Below are positions 1 through 8,580 of a stretch of DNA of 37,049 nucleotides, in pieces. Origin of the DNA: an uncultured Tateyamaria sp. (GTDB taxonomy: Bacteria; Pseudomonadota; Alphaproteobacteria; Rhodobacterales; Rhodobacteraceae); the NCBI GenBank assembly GCA_905480645.1, contig CAJQRC010000057.1, positions 1-37,049 on the forward strand. The letters are read 5' to 3'. The position numbers were made by a program, and so were the translations under genes. Numbering within the stretch: position 1 is the first letter of the stretch; each line of letters begins with the position of its first letter. The notes beneath the pieces were generated by a model. That model saw nothing but the letters and a program-made list of their open reading frames with translations, did not search any database and had not been told where the DNA came from.

Positions 1-131
1 GTGTTGGCCCTTTAATGGAACATTTAGGTTTAAATGCAACATGTCGTGCATCTTTTGGACTGTATAACACTAAGGCTGAAGTTGATAAGTTGGTAGAAGC
101 ACTGGAACTAGCTAACGATCTTTTTGCTTGA
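1..131 (+). CDS. sufS: Cysteine desulfurase, SufS type (3' end only)
   Basis: Only the last 42 codons are in the window, read in the frame that starts at base 3 and ends with TGA at 129-131. The fragment contains ATCRASFGLYNT followed by a short helix. This matches the C-terminal end of SufS/CsdA group II cysteine desulfurases, where the Arg of the C-R-A-S motif helps bind substrate. These PLP enzymes take sulfur from cysteine for Fe-S cluster assembly. The catalytic Cys loop and the PLP lysine lie upstream of the window. A SufE partner is encoded about 23.5 kb away at 23606. The identification rests on a short but characteristic motif. Confidence 0.8.
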   Translation, partial: VGPLMEHLGLNATCRASFGLYNTKAEVDKLVEALELANDLFA

Positions 132-247
132 CTAGATTACACAGGACTTAAATGCCCGTTTTTAAATAAATATAAATCAATTTTCTTGTTATTTATGTAA
201 TAGTTTTTAATTGCGGGCGGTGCTTTGTCTGGATATAGTTAGGTTAA

Positions 248-324
<77 letters not shown>

Positions 325-389
325 TCATCCTGTTTCACCAAATCTCAATAAGTCTCAAATAGCCATATAAACATGGGCTTTTGTGACCT

Positions 390-675
390 TTCTTGTGTCA
401 CGGCGTTCCGTCCGGCCAAGTATCAGACAATCCGGATGGGCCTCAGGTGATACTTACGGTGCAGGTACAGAACCTTCTCGACTATCTCGGTAGGTATTTG
501 ATTGGCCGGGTTCTTCGGGATTGGCTTGGCATTAATCAGGACAGCCTCACCATACTTTTGATAGGAATTCCGCCATCGATAAAAGCGGGACCTGCCAACT
601 CCAAACTACCGGAGAGTCGTGCGTGCATTGCCGATCTATTTAGCATGTTTGAGCACTCTAACCTTTCGTTGTATA
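390..675 (-). pseudogene. Decayed IS481-type transposase (N-terminal HTH remnant)
   Basis: Reading the minus strand from about 675 down to 390 gives one frame that resembles the N-terminal region of IS481/integrase-core transposases: VLKHAK, stop, IGNARTTLR, stop, FGVGRSRFYRWR, then YGEAVLINAKPIPKNPANQ, EIVEKVLYLHRKYHL and PIRIV, stop. The helix-turn-helix segment with FYRWR and the following YGEAxLINxKP and VLYLxxKYHLxPIRIV blocks are family hallmarks. Two TAG codons and one TGA interrupt it, and no DDE catalytic domain follows, so it is a dead fragment. A 146-codon forward reading across 393-833 appears to be a chance opening over this remnant. Confidence 0.75.
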
Positions 676-935
676 TTGCGTTCTTCGTTCGTATTAAAAC
701 TTTTTCCACCCAAATTAGGAATTTAAAGGAAGTGTCCCGAGATCCTGTACATATCTACATAATTTACTGCTGGTTTAGGATCAGCTTGGTTTCCATTGGG
801 AAAATAAATCCCAAGCTGGTGCTGGAATGTTAAAAAGTTTTCATGTTTGGCAGTCAGCCATTTTTTCGCTGATAGTTGAGCCAATATGACAAGTGATTTT
901 GGCAAGTTTCTTTTTAATTACATCTTTTGTTTTTA

Positions 936-965
936 TTGACAGAGCCCGAAATTAATTTAATTGTA
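936..965 (+). promoter_or_regulatory. Possible promoter for the ABC importer operon
   Basis: A perfect TTGACA at 936-941 is followed at usual spacing by AT-rich sequence, although no good -10 hexamer is obvious. It lies about 140 bp before the binding-protein start. The stretch from the pseudogene to 1080 holds no other gene I can support. The start codon at 1081 has a GGAG ribosome binding site at the proper distance. Confidence 0.3.
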
Positions 966-1080
966 AGCTCAAGACGCTTAAGCTCGGCAGACCCTACGCT
1001 GGTTTATATCTTTTTCTGATTGTAGGGCTTTAACAGGGGATAGAGGCGTTATGATTTTTATTAAGGATTGGGAGTGAAGT

Positions 1081-3021
1081 ATGACTAGTCGATTAAAAAA
1101 ACACATAACTGGAGCAAGTTCAACGTTGCTCGTCCTCAGTGTCGGTCTGGGCATTGCCGGCCCAGTATATGCCTATCAGGGTGCGCCGATGCTTGATGCA
1201 GCGGTAAGTTCTGGCGCGTTACCAGCGGTTGATGATCGTCTGCCGTCTGAACCGTTAGTGCAGGATGTGACTGACGCAATCGGCACTTACGGTGGAACAT
1301 TGCGCCGTGGTTTTCTTGGACCCTCGGATCACAATAATTATACACGTGTTGTTTATGACGCGCTGGTACGCCATGCACCCGATGGCGGAAAGGTTGTTCC
1401 GCACGTAGCTAAGGGATGGACGTCCAATGAAGACTTTTCCCAGTGGACAATAAATCTGCGGGCAGGCATGAAGTGGTCTGACGGTGCACCCTTAACCGCT
1501 GACGACATCATGTTCTGGTATGAATCGATCCTCGGCAACGCTGAGCTGATACCGTCAACACCTCTCTGGATGCAGAATTCGGACGGGTCGGTGGCCAAAG
1601 TAGAAAAAATGAGTAGCACTGCCGTTCGCTGGTCATTTGATCAGCCAAACACTGCATTCCTTCTGGCGCTTGCTGGGCAGGATGGGGCCGATAAATCGAT
1701 CCAAAATCTTGTGTTTGCGCCAGGTCACTATCTGAAACAGTTCCACCCTGATTTCACAAGTGAGGCAGATTTGGATGCCAAGGTCAGCGCCGCTGGTTTT
1801 GACGTTTGGACACAATTGTTTTCAGTAGAAGCGCTACCGCACCTCAGTGGCAATCGCCCAAGTACTGCAGCATGGGTTCCTGCAAATGGCTCTACCGTTG
1901 CTGACGATACTTTTGTGATTGAACGCAATCCTTACTATTTTGCAGTCGATGCCAAGGGTAATCAACTGCCCTATATCGATAACGTCAAGTTCAAATTCTT
2001 TGCTGACAAGGAAACACTAAATCTTGCAGCAGTCGGCGGACAGATAGATATGCAAGGCCGTCACCTGGCGATGAGTAATTTTCCAGTTTTGATGGAAAAT
2101 TCTGACAAGGGCGGTTATCGTGTGATTACCTATCCGACATTTGGTGGCTCTGATGCGGTGATCGTATTCAACCAGACCTATACAAATGATGAAGCGATTG
2201 GTGATATCCTCCGCAACAAGGACTTCCGGATTGCGCTTTCGCATTCGATCGATCGTGATGCCATTAAAGAACTGGCGTTCTTGGGTATTGGTGAAGCCCG
2301 TCAGGGTGTTCCGGCACCATTCCATCCGTTCTATCCGGGTGACGAATACGCGTTTAAATACACGCAGATGGATACAACGATTTCCAATGATCTGCTAGAT
2401 GGCATTGGCCTGACGGAGCGCGACGGTGACGGATACCGCCTGTTACCAAATGGCGATCGCCTAGACATTGAAATCAGCGTTGTGCCTGCATTTGCAAGCT
2501 GGGCTGATATTGGCCAGCTTGTGGTGGAGGACTGGGCGGAGGTCGGTGTACGTGCGCACATCGAACTGCGAGAGCGGACACCGCATTTTGCGATGCGGGC
2601 GTCCAATGATCTGCAAGTGGAAATCTGGAATGAAGACACAACTGGATTTCCGTTCAGCGGGCAGCCAAACTTTGATCCTCGCAGCCAACCGAGCCTGACG
2701 CTGGCACCTTTGGTAGGCAAGTATATGCGCTCGGGGGGCAATGAAGGTATGGCGCCAACCCCGGAACTTCAGCGGATTATGGACATTATCGACGAAGCCA
2801 AACTTTCGGGACGTGACCGTCAGGTTGAACTGGCTCAGGAGTTATTCAAGATCTGGGCCGATAACGTCTGGGAAATCGGCACCGTTGGCCTGACACCGAT
2901 GGTTCAGGGCGTCGTAGTGGTCAATGCCGACCTGCGTAATGTCTCAGAAGTTGCTGGCAACGATTGGCCACTGCGAACACCAGGTAACACTCGTCCTGAG
3001 CAGTTCTATTACGCCAAGTAA
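1081..3021 (+). CDS. ABC importer substrate-binding protein, family 5 (oligopeptide/oligosaccharide type)
   Basis: A 646-residue periplasmic solute receptor of the SBP_bac_5 (DppA/OppA) class. Residues 1-31 form a signal peptide (basic KK, hydrophobic core, likely cleavage after VYA). The mature part opens with the family pattern in which the predicted load segment PHVAKGWTSNED is followed by INLRAGMKWSDGAPLTADDI. The length is greater than most dipeptide receptors and matches a long subgroup common in Rhizobiales and Rhodobacterales. Family 5 receptors can bind oligosaccharides as well as peptides; the rhizobial alpha-galactoside receptor AgpA is an established example. It is the first gene of a five-gene importer that converges on a glucuronate and amino-sugar catabolic operon. 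The ligand is therefore inferred to be a uronate- or amino-sugar-containing saccharide. The ligand is not readable from sequence. Confidence 0.9.
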   Translation: MTSRLKKHITGASSTLLVLSVGLGIAGPVYAYQGAPMLDAAVSSGALPAVDDRLPSEPLVQDVTDAIGTYGGTLRRGFLGPSDHNNYTRVVYDALVRHAPDGGKVVPHVAKGWTSNEDFSQWTINLRAGMKWSDGAPLTADDIMFWYESILGNAELIPSTPLWMQNSDGSVAKVEKMSSTAVRWSFDQPNTAFLLALAGQDGADKSIQNLVFAPGHYLKQFHPDFTSEADLDAKVSAAGFDVWTQLFSVEALPHLSGNRPSTAAWVPANGSTVADDTFVIERNPYYFAVDAKGNQLPYIDNVKFKFFADKETLNLAAVGGQIDMQGRHLAMSNFPVLMENSDKGGYRVITYPTFGGSDAVIVFNQTYTNDEAIGDILRNKDFRIALSHSIDRDAIKELAFLGIGEARQGVPAPFHPFYPGDEYAFKYTQMDTTISNDLLDGIGLTERDGDGYRLLPNGDRLDIEISVVPAFASWADIGQLVVEDWAEVGVRAHIELRERTPHFAMRASNDLQVEIWNEDTTGFPFSGQPNFDPRSQPSLTLAPLVGKYMRSGGNEGMAPTPELQRIMDIIDEAKLSGRDRQVELAQELFKIWADNVWEIGTVGLTPMVQGVVVVNADLRNVSEVAGNDWPLRTPGNTRPEQFYYAK

Positions 3022-3035
3022 AAAGGCACGAAATA

Positions 3036-3071
3036 AGGTCTGGCACTGCTTTTGTAGATGGTGCCAGACCT
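3036..3071 (+). terminator. Strong hairpin between binding protein and permease genes (attenuator or mRNA-stabilising stem)
   Basis: AGGTCTGGCAC (3036-3046) and GTGCCAGACCT (3061-3071) form a perfect 11-bp stem with a 14-nt loop, 14 bp after the binding-protein stop codon. No uninterrupted U-run follows directly; a T-rich stretch comes about 25 bp later. In ABC importer operons such stems typically make the receptor mRNA more abundant than the downstream permease mRNA, by partial termination or 3' end protection. Confidence 0.7.
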
Positions 3072-3156
3072 AATAAAACCCACTCCAAAAATTTGACTTT
3101 TTTACACAGGAGTGGCAAAAACTCCGGGCAGAATATTCCTTGAGAGGGATCATGCG

Positions 3157-4146
3157 ATGTTAGCATTCATCCTTAAGCGACTGATGACCCTTCCGCTGCT
3201 TATGTTTATCTTCTCGGTACTGGCTTTCATCCTGATACAGGCCCCACCGGGCGATTTTGTCACCAGCTATGTGGCGGAACTTGCCGCGTCTGGATCGTCT
3301 GTAGACCAACTCCAGATCGATGCGCTTCGTCAGCTATATGGCCTGGATCAACCCGCCTACATGCAGTATTTTAAGTGGATTTGGCGGATGTTGCATGGTG
3401 ATTTGGGGATATCTCTCGACTTTCAGAAACCGATCTCGGAACTTATCGGCCAGCGTTTATTGCTGACCGTCTTGCTGGGAGTGGCGACGCTTATATTCAC
3501 ATTTGCGGTTGCCTTGCCAATCGGAATTTTCTCAGCCACACGACAGTATTCATTTCTTGATTATTTCTTTACCGTGTTCAATTATGTTGGTGTTGCGACC
3601 CCTACATTTATGACTGCCCTGATCCTAATGTGGCTGGCATTTTCGCAATTTGGTATCACGATTACTGGGCTGTTTTCGCCCGAGTTTGCCGACGAAAGCT
3701 GGAGCTGGGCCAGAGTTATTGATCTGAGTAAACATATCTGGCTGCCTATGGTCATATTAGGACTGGATGGTACCGCGCGTCTGGCACGAATTCTACGCGC
3801 CAATCTGCTGGATGAACTGAACAAACCCTATATGGAAATGGCCCGGGCCAAGGGCATGCCAGAATGGCGGCTTGTGCTGAAGTATCCAGTGCGGCTGGCG
3901 TTGAACCCGCTGGTTTCCAGCCTGGGCTGGTATCTTCCACTGATATTCTCGGGCAGTCTGATTGTGGCCACGGTGCTAAACCTGCCAACCATCGGCCCGC
4001 TGCTGCTGCGATCCCTGATTTCGCAAGACATGTTTCTGGCGGGAACAATTGTATTGACCTATTTCGGTCTGGCAGTCATCGGAACGCTGTTATCGGATAT
4101 CCTGCTGGCTTGGCTTGATCCGCGCATCCGCATGGAGGAAGCGTGA
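3157..4146 (+). CDS. ABC importer permease, DppB/OppB type
   Basis: An inner-membrane permease of 329 residues. It starts with the typical MLAFILKRLM N-terminus and a first membrane helix, followed by a periplasmic loop containing DQLQIDALRQLYGLDQP and four to five further helices. The cytoplasmic EAA loop appears as YMEMARAKGMPEWRLVLKYPVRLALNP. I chose ATG 3157 because GAGAGGG lies about 7 bases upstream and because DppB relatives begin at this point. An in-frame GTG at 3112 would add 15 atypical residues. The gene ends one base before the next permease start, so the two are translationally coupled. It pairs with the second permease to form the translocation channel. Confidence 0.9.
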   Translation: MLAFILKRLMTLPLLMFIFSVLAFILIQAPPGDFVTSYVAELAASGSSVDQLQIDALRQLYGLDQPAYMQYFKWIWRMLHGDLGISLDFQKPISELIGQRLLLTVLLGVATLIFTFAVALPIGIFSATRQYSFLDYFFTVFNYVGVATPTFMTALILMWLAFSQFGITITGLFSPEFADESWSWARVIDLSKHIWLPMVILGLDGTARLARILRANLLDELNKPYMEMARAKGMPEWRLVLKYPVRLALNPLVSSLGWYLPLIFSGSLIVATVLNLPTIGPLLLRSLISQDMFLAGTIVLTYFGLAVIGTLLSDILLAWLDPRIRMEEA

Positions 4147-4147
4147 C

Positions 4148-5272
4148 ATGAGCACCGCAACCACTGATCCCGAGGAACTGGTGGATTTCGATGATGCCGT
4201 ATTGGTAGCCCCAAACTGGAAACTTGTATGGTGGCGTTTTAAAAAGCACCGACTGGCGTTTTATTCGGGTTTTATCGTGATCCTGATCGTGATCATTGCT
4301 GCATTCCCCGGTTTTTTCAGTACCCAAGATCCGTATGAAAGCGCCACGCGCGGTTCATTCATGCCGCCGCAGGGCATTCATATATGGGATAAAGGACCTG
4401 CATTTTACGCCTATGCAGCGATAGGCAAACGCAACCAGACAACCCTAAAAATGGAATGGGTAGTGGATGAGGAAACTAAAGTTCCGCTGCGCCTTTTTGG
4501 GCGCGGATACGAATGGGAAGTTTTGGGCCTTTTCAAATCCAACATCCACCTGCTAGCGTTGAGGAACCCGGATGTAGACAAACCAATCCACCTTTTGGGC
4601 ACCGATCGGCTGGGGCGTGATCAGTGGTCGCGGGTTTTATATGGTACACAAGTGTCTCTTTCGATTGGCTTGCTAGCGGTGTTCCTGTCCACTGTGATAG
4701 GGATATTTTTAGGTGGCATTTCGGGGTATTTCGGTGGGCTGACGGACATGATTATTCAACGGATGATTGAATTGCTACAATCCATCCCGCCGATCCCGAT
4801 CTGGCTAGCACTGTCGGCGTCATTACCGCGTACCTGGTCGGTCACGCAGGGCTATATTGCGATCACCGCCATTCTGGCACTTATCACCTGGACGGGGCTG
4901 GCACGCGAAGTGCGAGGCCGTTTTCTGGTACTGCGCGAAGAAGATTTCGTTGTTGCGGCCAAAATGTCAGGTTGCAGTCGGATGCGTATCGTTTTCCGCC
5001 ATATGGTGCCGACGCTTAGTAGTCATATTATAGCAGCGGTGACACTTGCGATCCCGGTGATGATTATCAACGAAACTTTTCTTAGTTTCCTTGGGCTTGG
5101 TCTGCGTCCACCCGCCATCAGTTGGGGGGTTCTGTTGCAAGAGGCGCAAAACTTGCAATCGGTGGCGCTCGCACCCTGGCTAATGTTGCCTGGCGTCGCT
5201 GTTATTGTCACTGTCATAGCTCTTAATATTTTAGGGGACGGACTGCGTGATGCGGCCGACCCTTACCATTGA
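4148..5272 (+). CDS. ABC importer permease, DppC/OppC type with long periplasmic insertion
   Basis: The second membrane subunit, 374 residues. Residues 1-35 are cytoplasmic, then comes a first helix (about residues 39-60). A periplasmic stretch of about 100 residues precedes the conserved HLLGTDRLGRDQWSRVLYG entry into the core domain. Ordinary DppC proteins have a much shorter link here, so about 70-80 residues are extra. The EAA loop reads DFVVAAKMSGCSRMRIVFRHMVPTL and the C-terminal LGDGLRDAADPYH is canonical. ATG 4148 follows GGAGGA with 8-base spacing. An upstream in-frame start at 4115 lies inside the preceding permease gene and was rejected. Confidence 0.9.
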   Translation: MSTATTDPEELVDFDDAVLVAPNWKLVWWRFKKHRLAFYSGFIVILIVIIAAFPGFFSTQDPYESATRGSFMPPQGIHIWDKGPAFYAYAAIGKRNQTTLKMEWVVDEETKVPLRLFGRGYEWEVLGLFKSNIHLLALRNPDVDKPIHLLGTDRLGRDQWSRVLYGTQVSLSIGLLAVFLSTVIGIFLGGISGYFGGLTDMIIQRMIELLQSIPPIPIWLALSASLPRTWSVTQGYIAITAILALITWTGLAREVRGRFLVLREEDFVVAAKMSGCSRMRIVFRHMVPTLSSHIIAAVTLAIPVMIINETFLSFLGLGLRPPAISWGVLLQEAQNLQSVALAPWLMLPGVAVIVTVIALNILGDGLRDAADPYH

Positions 5273-5300
5273 GCGCTGTCAGCTCGGATCGGAGTCCTTT

Positions 5301-6320
5301 GTGAACAATGAAACTATCCTGTCGGTTAAAGGTCTGAAGACCGAGTTTGTTCTGGATGAAGGCACGGCCAAGGCCGTGGACGGAGTATCATTTAAGGTTG
5401 ATCGTGGTCAAGTCGTCGGCATTGTTGGCGAAAGTGGATGTGGCAAGAGCGTGACGATCAAGTCCATCATGGGGATCATTCAAAAGCCTGGCAAAATAGT
5501 AGAAGGTAGAATTTTCTTTCGCCTGAAACAAAACGAAGAGCTGGTGGATTTACGTAGCTATGACAGTCGGGGTGAGGAGATGCGTAATATTCGCGGCAAT
5601 GATATTGCCCTGATCCCGCAAGAACCAATGGCCGCCCTCAGCCCGGTTCATACCATTGGCAATCAACTTGTTGAAGCGATCCGCTTGCACCGTAATATCA
5701 GCAAAAAAGAGGCTGAAAAAGTCGCAGTTGAACGGATGCGACAGGTGGGTATGCCAAGCCCAGAGGAACGCATGAGTGTCTATTCATGGCAGTTAAGTGG
5801 CGGTTTACGCCAGCGCGTGATGATTGCGATGGCGCTGATGTGTAATCCGCGTTTGCTGATTGCAGATGAGCCTACAACTGCAATTGACGTAACCACGCAG
5901 GCGCAGGTTCTCAGCCTACTGCGCGAATTGCAAAGCGCTCAGGAGCTGGCGATGATTTTCATCACCCATGACCTTGGAGTTGTGGCACAAATTGCCGATT
6001 ATGTGGTGGTAATGTATTTGGGTAAAGTTGTGGAAAAGGGGCCGGTCGACGATATTTTCCACAGCCCCGGCCATCCCTATACCAAGGCTTTGCTGGCTTC
6101 GATCCCAACGATCCACACCCCCGCACGCGAAGAGTTGCCAACCATCGGTGGTTCGTTACCTCATCCGTTCAACCGACCTATGGGTTGCCCGTTTCATCCA
6201 CGCTGCGCCGCTTTTATCCCCGGAACATGTGATAAAATTCCGCCGACCCTGACCAAGATAAGCTCTCAGCATTCGGTAAGTTGTTTTTTGCATTCTGAAA
6301 ATTTGGTGGATACGCAATGA
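5301..6320 (+). CDS. ABC importer ATPase, DppD/OppD type
   Basis: One of two nucleotide-binding subunits. Walker A GESGCGKS is at residues 43-50, the Q-loop is in [11 protein letters not shown], the signature LSGGLRQRV is near residue 166, Walker B LLIADEP has its Asp near 189, and the switch His is in [10 protein letters not shown]-terminal oligopeptide-transporter extension with CPFHPRC is present. I chose GTG 5301, which has GGAG six bases upstream and gives a family-like N-terminus. Earlier starts (GTG 5247, ATG 5250) would overlap the permease end and add an atypical leader; they cannot be excluded. The gene ends in an ATGA overlap with the next ATPase. Confidence 0.88.
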   Translation: MNNETILSVKGLKTEFVLDEGTAKAVDGVSFKVDRGQVVGIVGESGCGKSVTIKSIMGIIQKPGKIVEGRIFFRLKQNEELVDLRSYDSRGEEMRNIRGNDIALIPQEPMAALSPVHTIGNQLVEAIRLHRNISKKEAEKVAVERMRQVGMPSPEERMSVYSWQLSGGLRQRVMIAMALMCNPRLLIADEPTTAIDVTTQAQVLSLLRELQSAQELAMIFITHDLGVVAQIADYVVVMYLGKVVEKGPVDDIFHSPGHPYTKALLASIPTIHTPAREELPTIGGSLPHPFNRPMGCPFHPRCAAFIPGTCDKIPPTLTKISSQHSVSCFLHSENLVDTQ

Positions 6321-7345
6321 CAGATAATTCGCGTTCCAATGAGCAGTTATTGCTATTGGAGGTCAAAGGGCTGACTAAGTTTTTCCCTATCCGCAGTAAA
6401 GGATTGCGTCGTAAAGTAATTGGCCAGGCTCGGGCCGTTGATGATGTCAGTTTTAACATATTTGAAGGCGAAACCTTAGGGTTAGTCGGTGAAAGTGGAT
6501 GTGGTAAGACTACGACTGCTCGCTGCATTGTGCGTGCGCTGGACCCGACAAGTGGCGAAATTTTATTCAGCCATTCTGATCGAGAAACTGTGGATATTGC
6601 TGCCCTGAGTGACCGAGAAATGTTTCCGCTCCGCCGTGATGTTCAGATGATCTTTCAGGATCCGTATGCCTCGCTCAACCCGCGTATGAACATTCTGGAT
6701 ATCATCGGTGAATCGCTGCTGGTTATCGGTGGTATGAAAGACCGAACCAAACGCAGCAAGCGGGTTGCTGAATTATTGAAACTGGTCGGGTTACGTCCTG
6801 AATATATGCAAAGGTTTCCCCATGCGTTCAGCGGTGGTCAACGCCAGCGTATCGTCATAGCGCGTGCGCTGGCGCTTAAACCGCGCCTTGTTGTTGCTGA
6901 CGAACCGGTGTCGGCGCTTGACGTATCAGTTCAGGCGCAGGTTCTAAACCTGATGTTGAAACTTCAGCAAGAATTAAACCTGACATATCTGTTTGTCGCC
7001 CATGATCTAAGCGTTGTGAAACATTTCTGCGACCGGGTAGCGGTGATGTATTTGGGTAAAATCGTTGAACTGGCATTAACAACATCTCTGTTCGAAGGAC
7101 CTATGCACCCGTACACCAAGGCCCTTATGGGTGCTGTGCCTGAGGCTGACCCACGGCGTAAGGCTGCAATGGTTCCGCTGATTGGGGAAGTCCCAAGCCC
7201 TGTAAGCCCGCCCTCTGGGTGTCATTTTCACCCACGTTGTCCTCACGTCACAGAATTGTGCAAAACAACCATGCCAGCGCTGGAGGAAATTAGGCTAGGG
7301 CAATTTGTGCGCTGTCACCGCGCGGCAGAACTGGCCGCTGGCTAA
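6317..7345 (+). CDS. ABC importer ATPase, DppF/OppF type
   Basis: The second nucleotide-binding subunit, 342 residues. Walker A GESGCGKT is at residues 58-65, the Q-loop in IFQDPYASLNPRM, the signature FSGGQRQRI near 172, and Walker B LVVADEPVSALD with Asp near 195. The C-terminal extension contains the conserved CHFHPRCP block of the oligopeptide-type family. The ATG overlaps the TGA of the preceding gene, so coupled translation is likely. It is the last gene of the importer operon and converges on uxuA, leaving only 56 bp between stop codons. Confidence 0.92.
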   Translation: MTDNSRSNEQLLLLEVKGLTKFFPIRSKGLRRKVIGQARAVDDVSFNIFEGETLGLVGESGCGKTTTARCIVRALDPTSGEILFSHSDRETVDIAALSDREMFPLRRDVQMIFQDPYASLNPRMNILDIIGESLLVIGGMKDRTKRSKRVAELLKLVGLRPEYMQRFPHAFSGGQRQRIVIARALALKPRLVVADEPVSALDVSVQAQVLNLMLKLQQELNLTYLFVAHDLSVVKHFCDRVAVMYLGKIVELALTTSLFEGPMHPYTKALMGAVPEADPRRKAAMVPLIGEVPSPVSPPSGCHFHPRCPHVTELCKTTMPALEEIRLGQFVRCHRAAELAAG

Positions 7346-7386
7346 AACGTTATTTGGCTTTTTTAGTCGGTCCTGTAAAATGAAAA

Positions 7387-7400
7387 CAGCTCTGTAGCTG
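7387..7400 (-). terminator. Probable terminator of the nagB-nagA-uxaC-uxuB-uxuA operon
   Basis: Read on the minus strand, CAGCT, loop ACAG and AGCTG are followed at once by TTTTCATTTT. The stem is only 5 bp. It lies directly after the uxuA stop codon in the 56-bp gap between two converging operons. Confidence 0.45.
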
Positions 7401-7401
7401 A

Positions 7402-8580
7402 CTAATGGCGAAGTGCAGCAATGACGCCGCGCAATTCAGCCAACCCGCACATGCGTCCGGTTAGGTGATAGCCTGGAAAGGCCTGCCGTTTAAAGTCGTC
7501 TAGCAGTTCGTGCCCGTGATCTGGACGGAATGGTATATCCGCGTCCATTCGGCCAACCATAAGGCGGCGTGCTTCCTCGTTCAGCAGAACCTTGACTAAC
7601 TCCACCATATCCGTGTCACCATTGAGGTGCGCCACCTCCTGAAAAGAGCCGTCTGGTTCCCGCTTGACATTACGCAAATGTGCAAAATGGATACGATCAG
7701 CGAACTGGCGCGCAATTGCAGGCAAGTCGTTTTCGGGATTAGCTCCCAATGAACCGCTACACAAGGTCAGACCGTTGGCTAAACAATCCTGTTGAGCCAG
7801 AATCCAGGCAATATCTTCTTCGTTGCTTACAACTCTGGGCAGACCTAGAATATCGCGTGGAGGATCGTCAGGATGTACACACATGCGCATACCCAATTCG
7901 TCTGCTGTAGGAATGACTTCCGCAAGAAAGCGGGCGAAATTGGCGCGCAGATCCGCCCGACTGATACCTTGGTATTTGCCCAGAGCCTTTTGTAACCCGT
8001 CGATTGAGTAACGCGTATAGGCACCAGGCAACCCTGCCATAATGCTGGCCAGTAATTTGCTGCGATCTTCTTGGGTCGAACTGGAAAACCATTTTTCCCC
8101 TGCAGCGCAAACGTCAGGCGTATAATCGTTTTCGGCGTTCTTGCGCCCCAATATATGGATTTCAAAAGCGGCCATATGAGGGGCAGAAAACTGGAGCGCC
8201 GTGCCACCACCCGGCACAGGCACGTCAAGCTGGGTTCTGGTCCAATCCAATAGCGGCATGAAGTTGTAACACACCGCCATTACACCGCATTCAGCTAGAT
8301 TGCGTAGTGATTGGCGGTAGTTGCCGAACACCCTGCCCAGATCACCTGATCCGCGTTTAATATTCTCGTGAACCGGCAGGCTCTCGGTTACAATCCAGTT
8401 AAGGCCAAGGTCGGGACGCTTCCCTATCAAGGCTTGACGAGCGCGAATGTCATTGACAGTCCAAACCTCACCATAAGGGATTTCGTGCAGCGCTGTCACG
8501 ATGCCGCTGGCACGGGTCTGGGCCACTTCAGGCAATGTGATCGTATCCAGCGGACCATACCAGCGCCAGCTTTCTATCAT
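7402..8580 (-). CDS. uxuA: Mannonate dehydratase
   Basis: Converts D-mannonate to 2-keto-3-deoxy-D-gluconate in hexuronate catabolism in the cytoplasm. The protein has 392 residues, the normal size for UxuA. Recognisable blocks are the N-terminal ESWRWYGPLDTI and IPYGEVW, CVHPDDPP, CSGSLGANPENDLP, IHFAHLRNVKREPDGSFQE and the C-terminal DHGHELLDD. The conserved His, Cys and Asp residues in these blocks supply the divalent-metal site of this TIM-barrel family. The start ATG overlaps the stop of uxuB in ATGA, which indicates tight coupling. It is the last gene of the five-gene operon. The product KDG would need KDG kinase and KDPG aldolase, which are not encoded in this window. Confidence 0.95.
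   Translation of the reverse strand: MIESWRWYGPLDTITLPEVAQTRASGIVTALHEIPYGEVWTVNDIRARQALIGKRPDLGLNWIVTESLPVHENIKRGSGDLGRVFGNYRQSLRNLAECGVMAVCYNFMPLLDWTRTQLDVPVPGGGTALQFSAPHMAAFEIHILGRKNAENDYTPDVCAAGEKWFSSSTQEDRSKLLASIMAGLPGAYTRYSIDGLQKALGKYQGISRADLRANFARFLAEVIPTADELGMRMCVHPDDPPRDILGLPRVVSNEEDIAWILAQQDCLANGLTLCSGSLGANPENDLPAIARQFADRIHFAHLRNVKREPDGSFQEVAHLNGDTDMVELVKVLLNEEARRLMVGRMDADIPFRPDHGHELLDDFKRQAFPGYHLTGRMCGLAELRGVIAALRH

Noticed and set aside
393-833. A 146-codon open frame on the plus strand after tRNA-Arg
   Set aside because: It lies largely over the minus-strand IS481 transposase remnant, has no recognisable domain, and its downstream part is AT-rich with no coding character.
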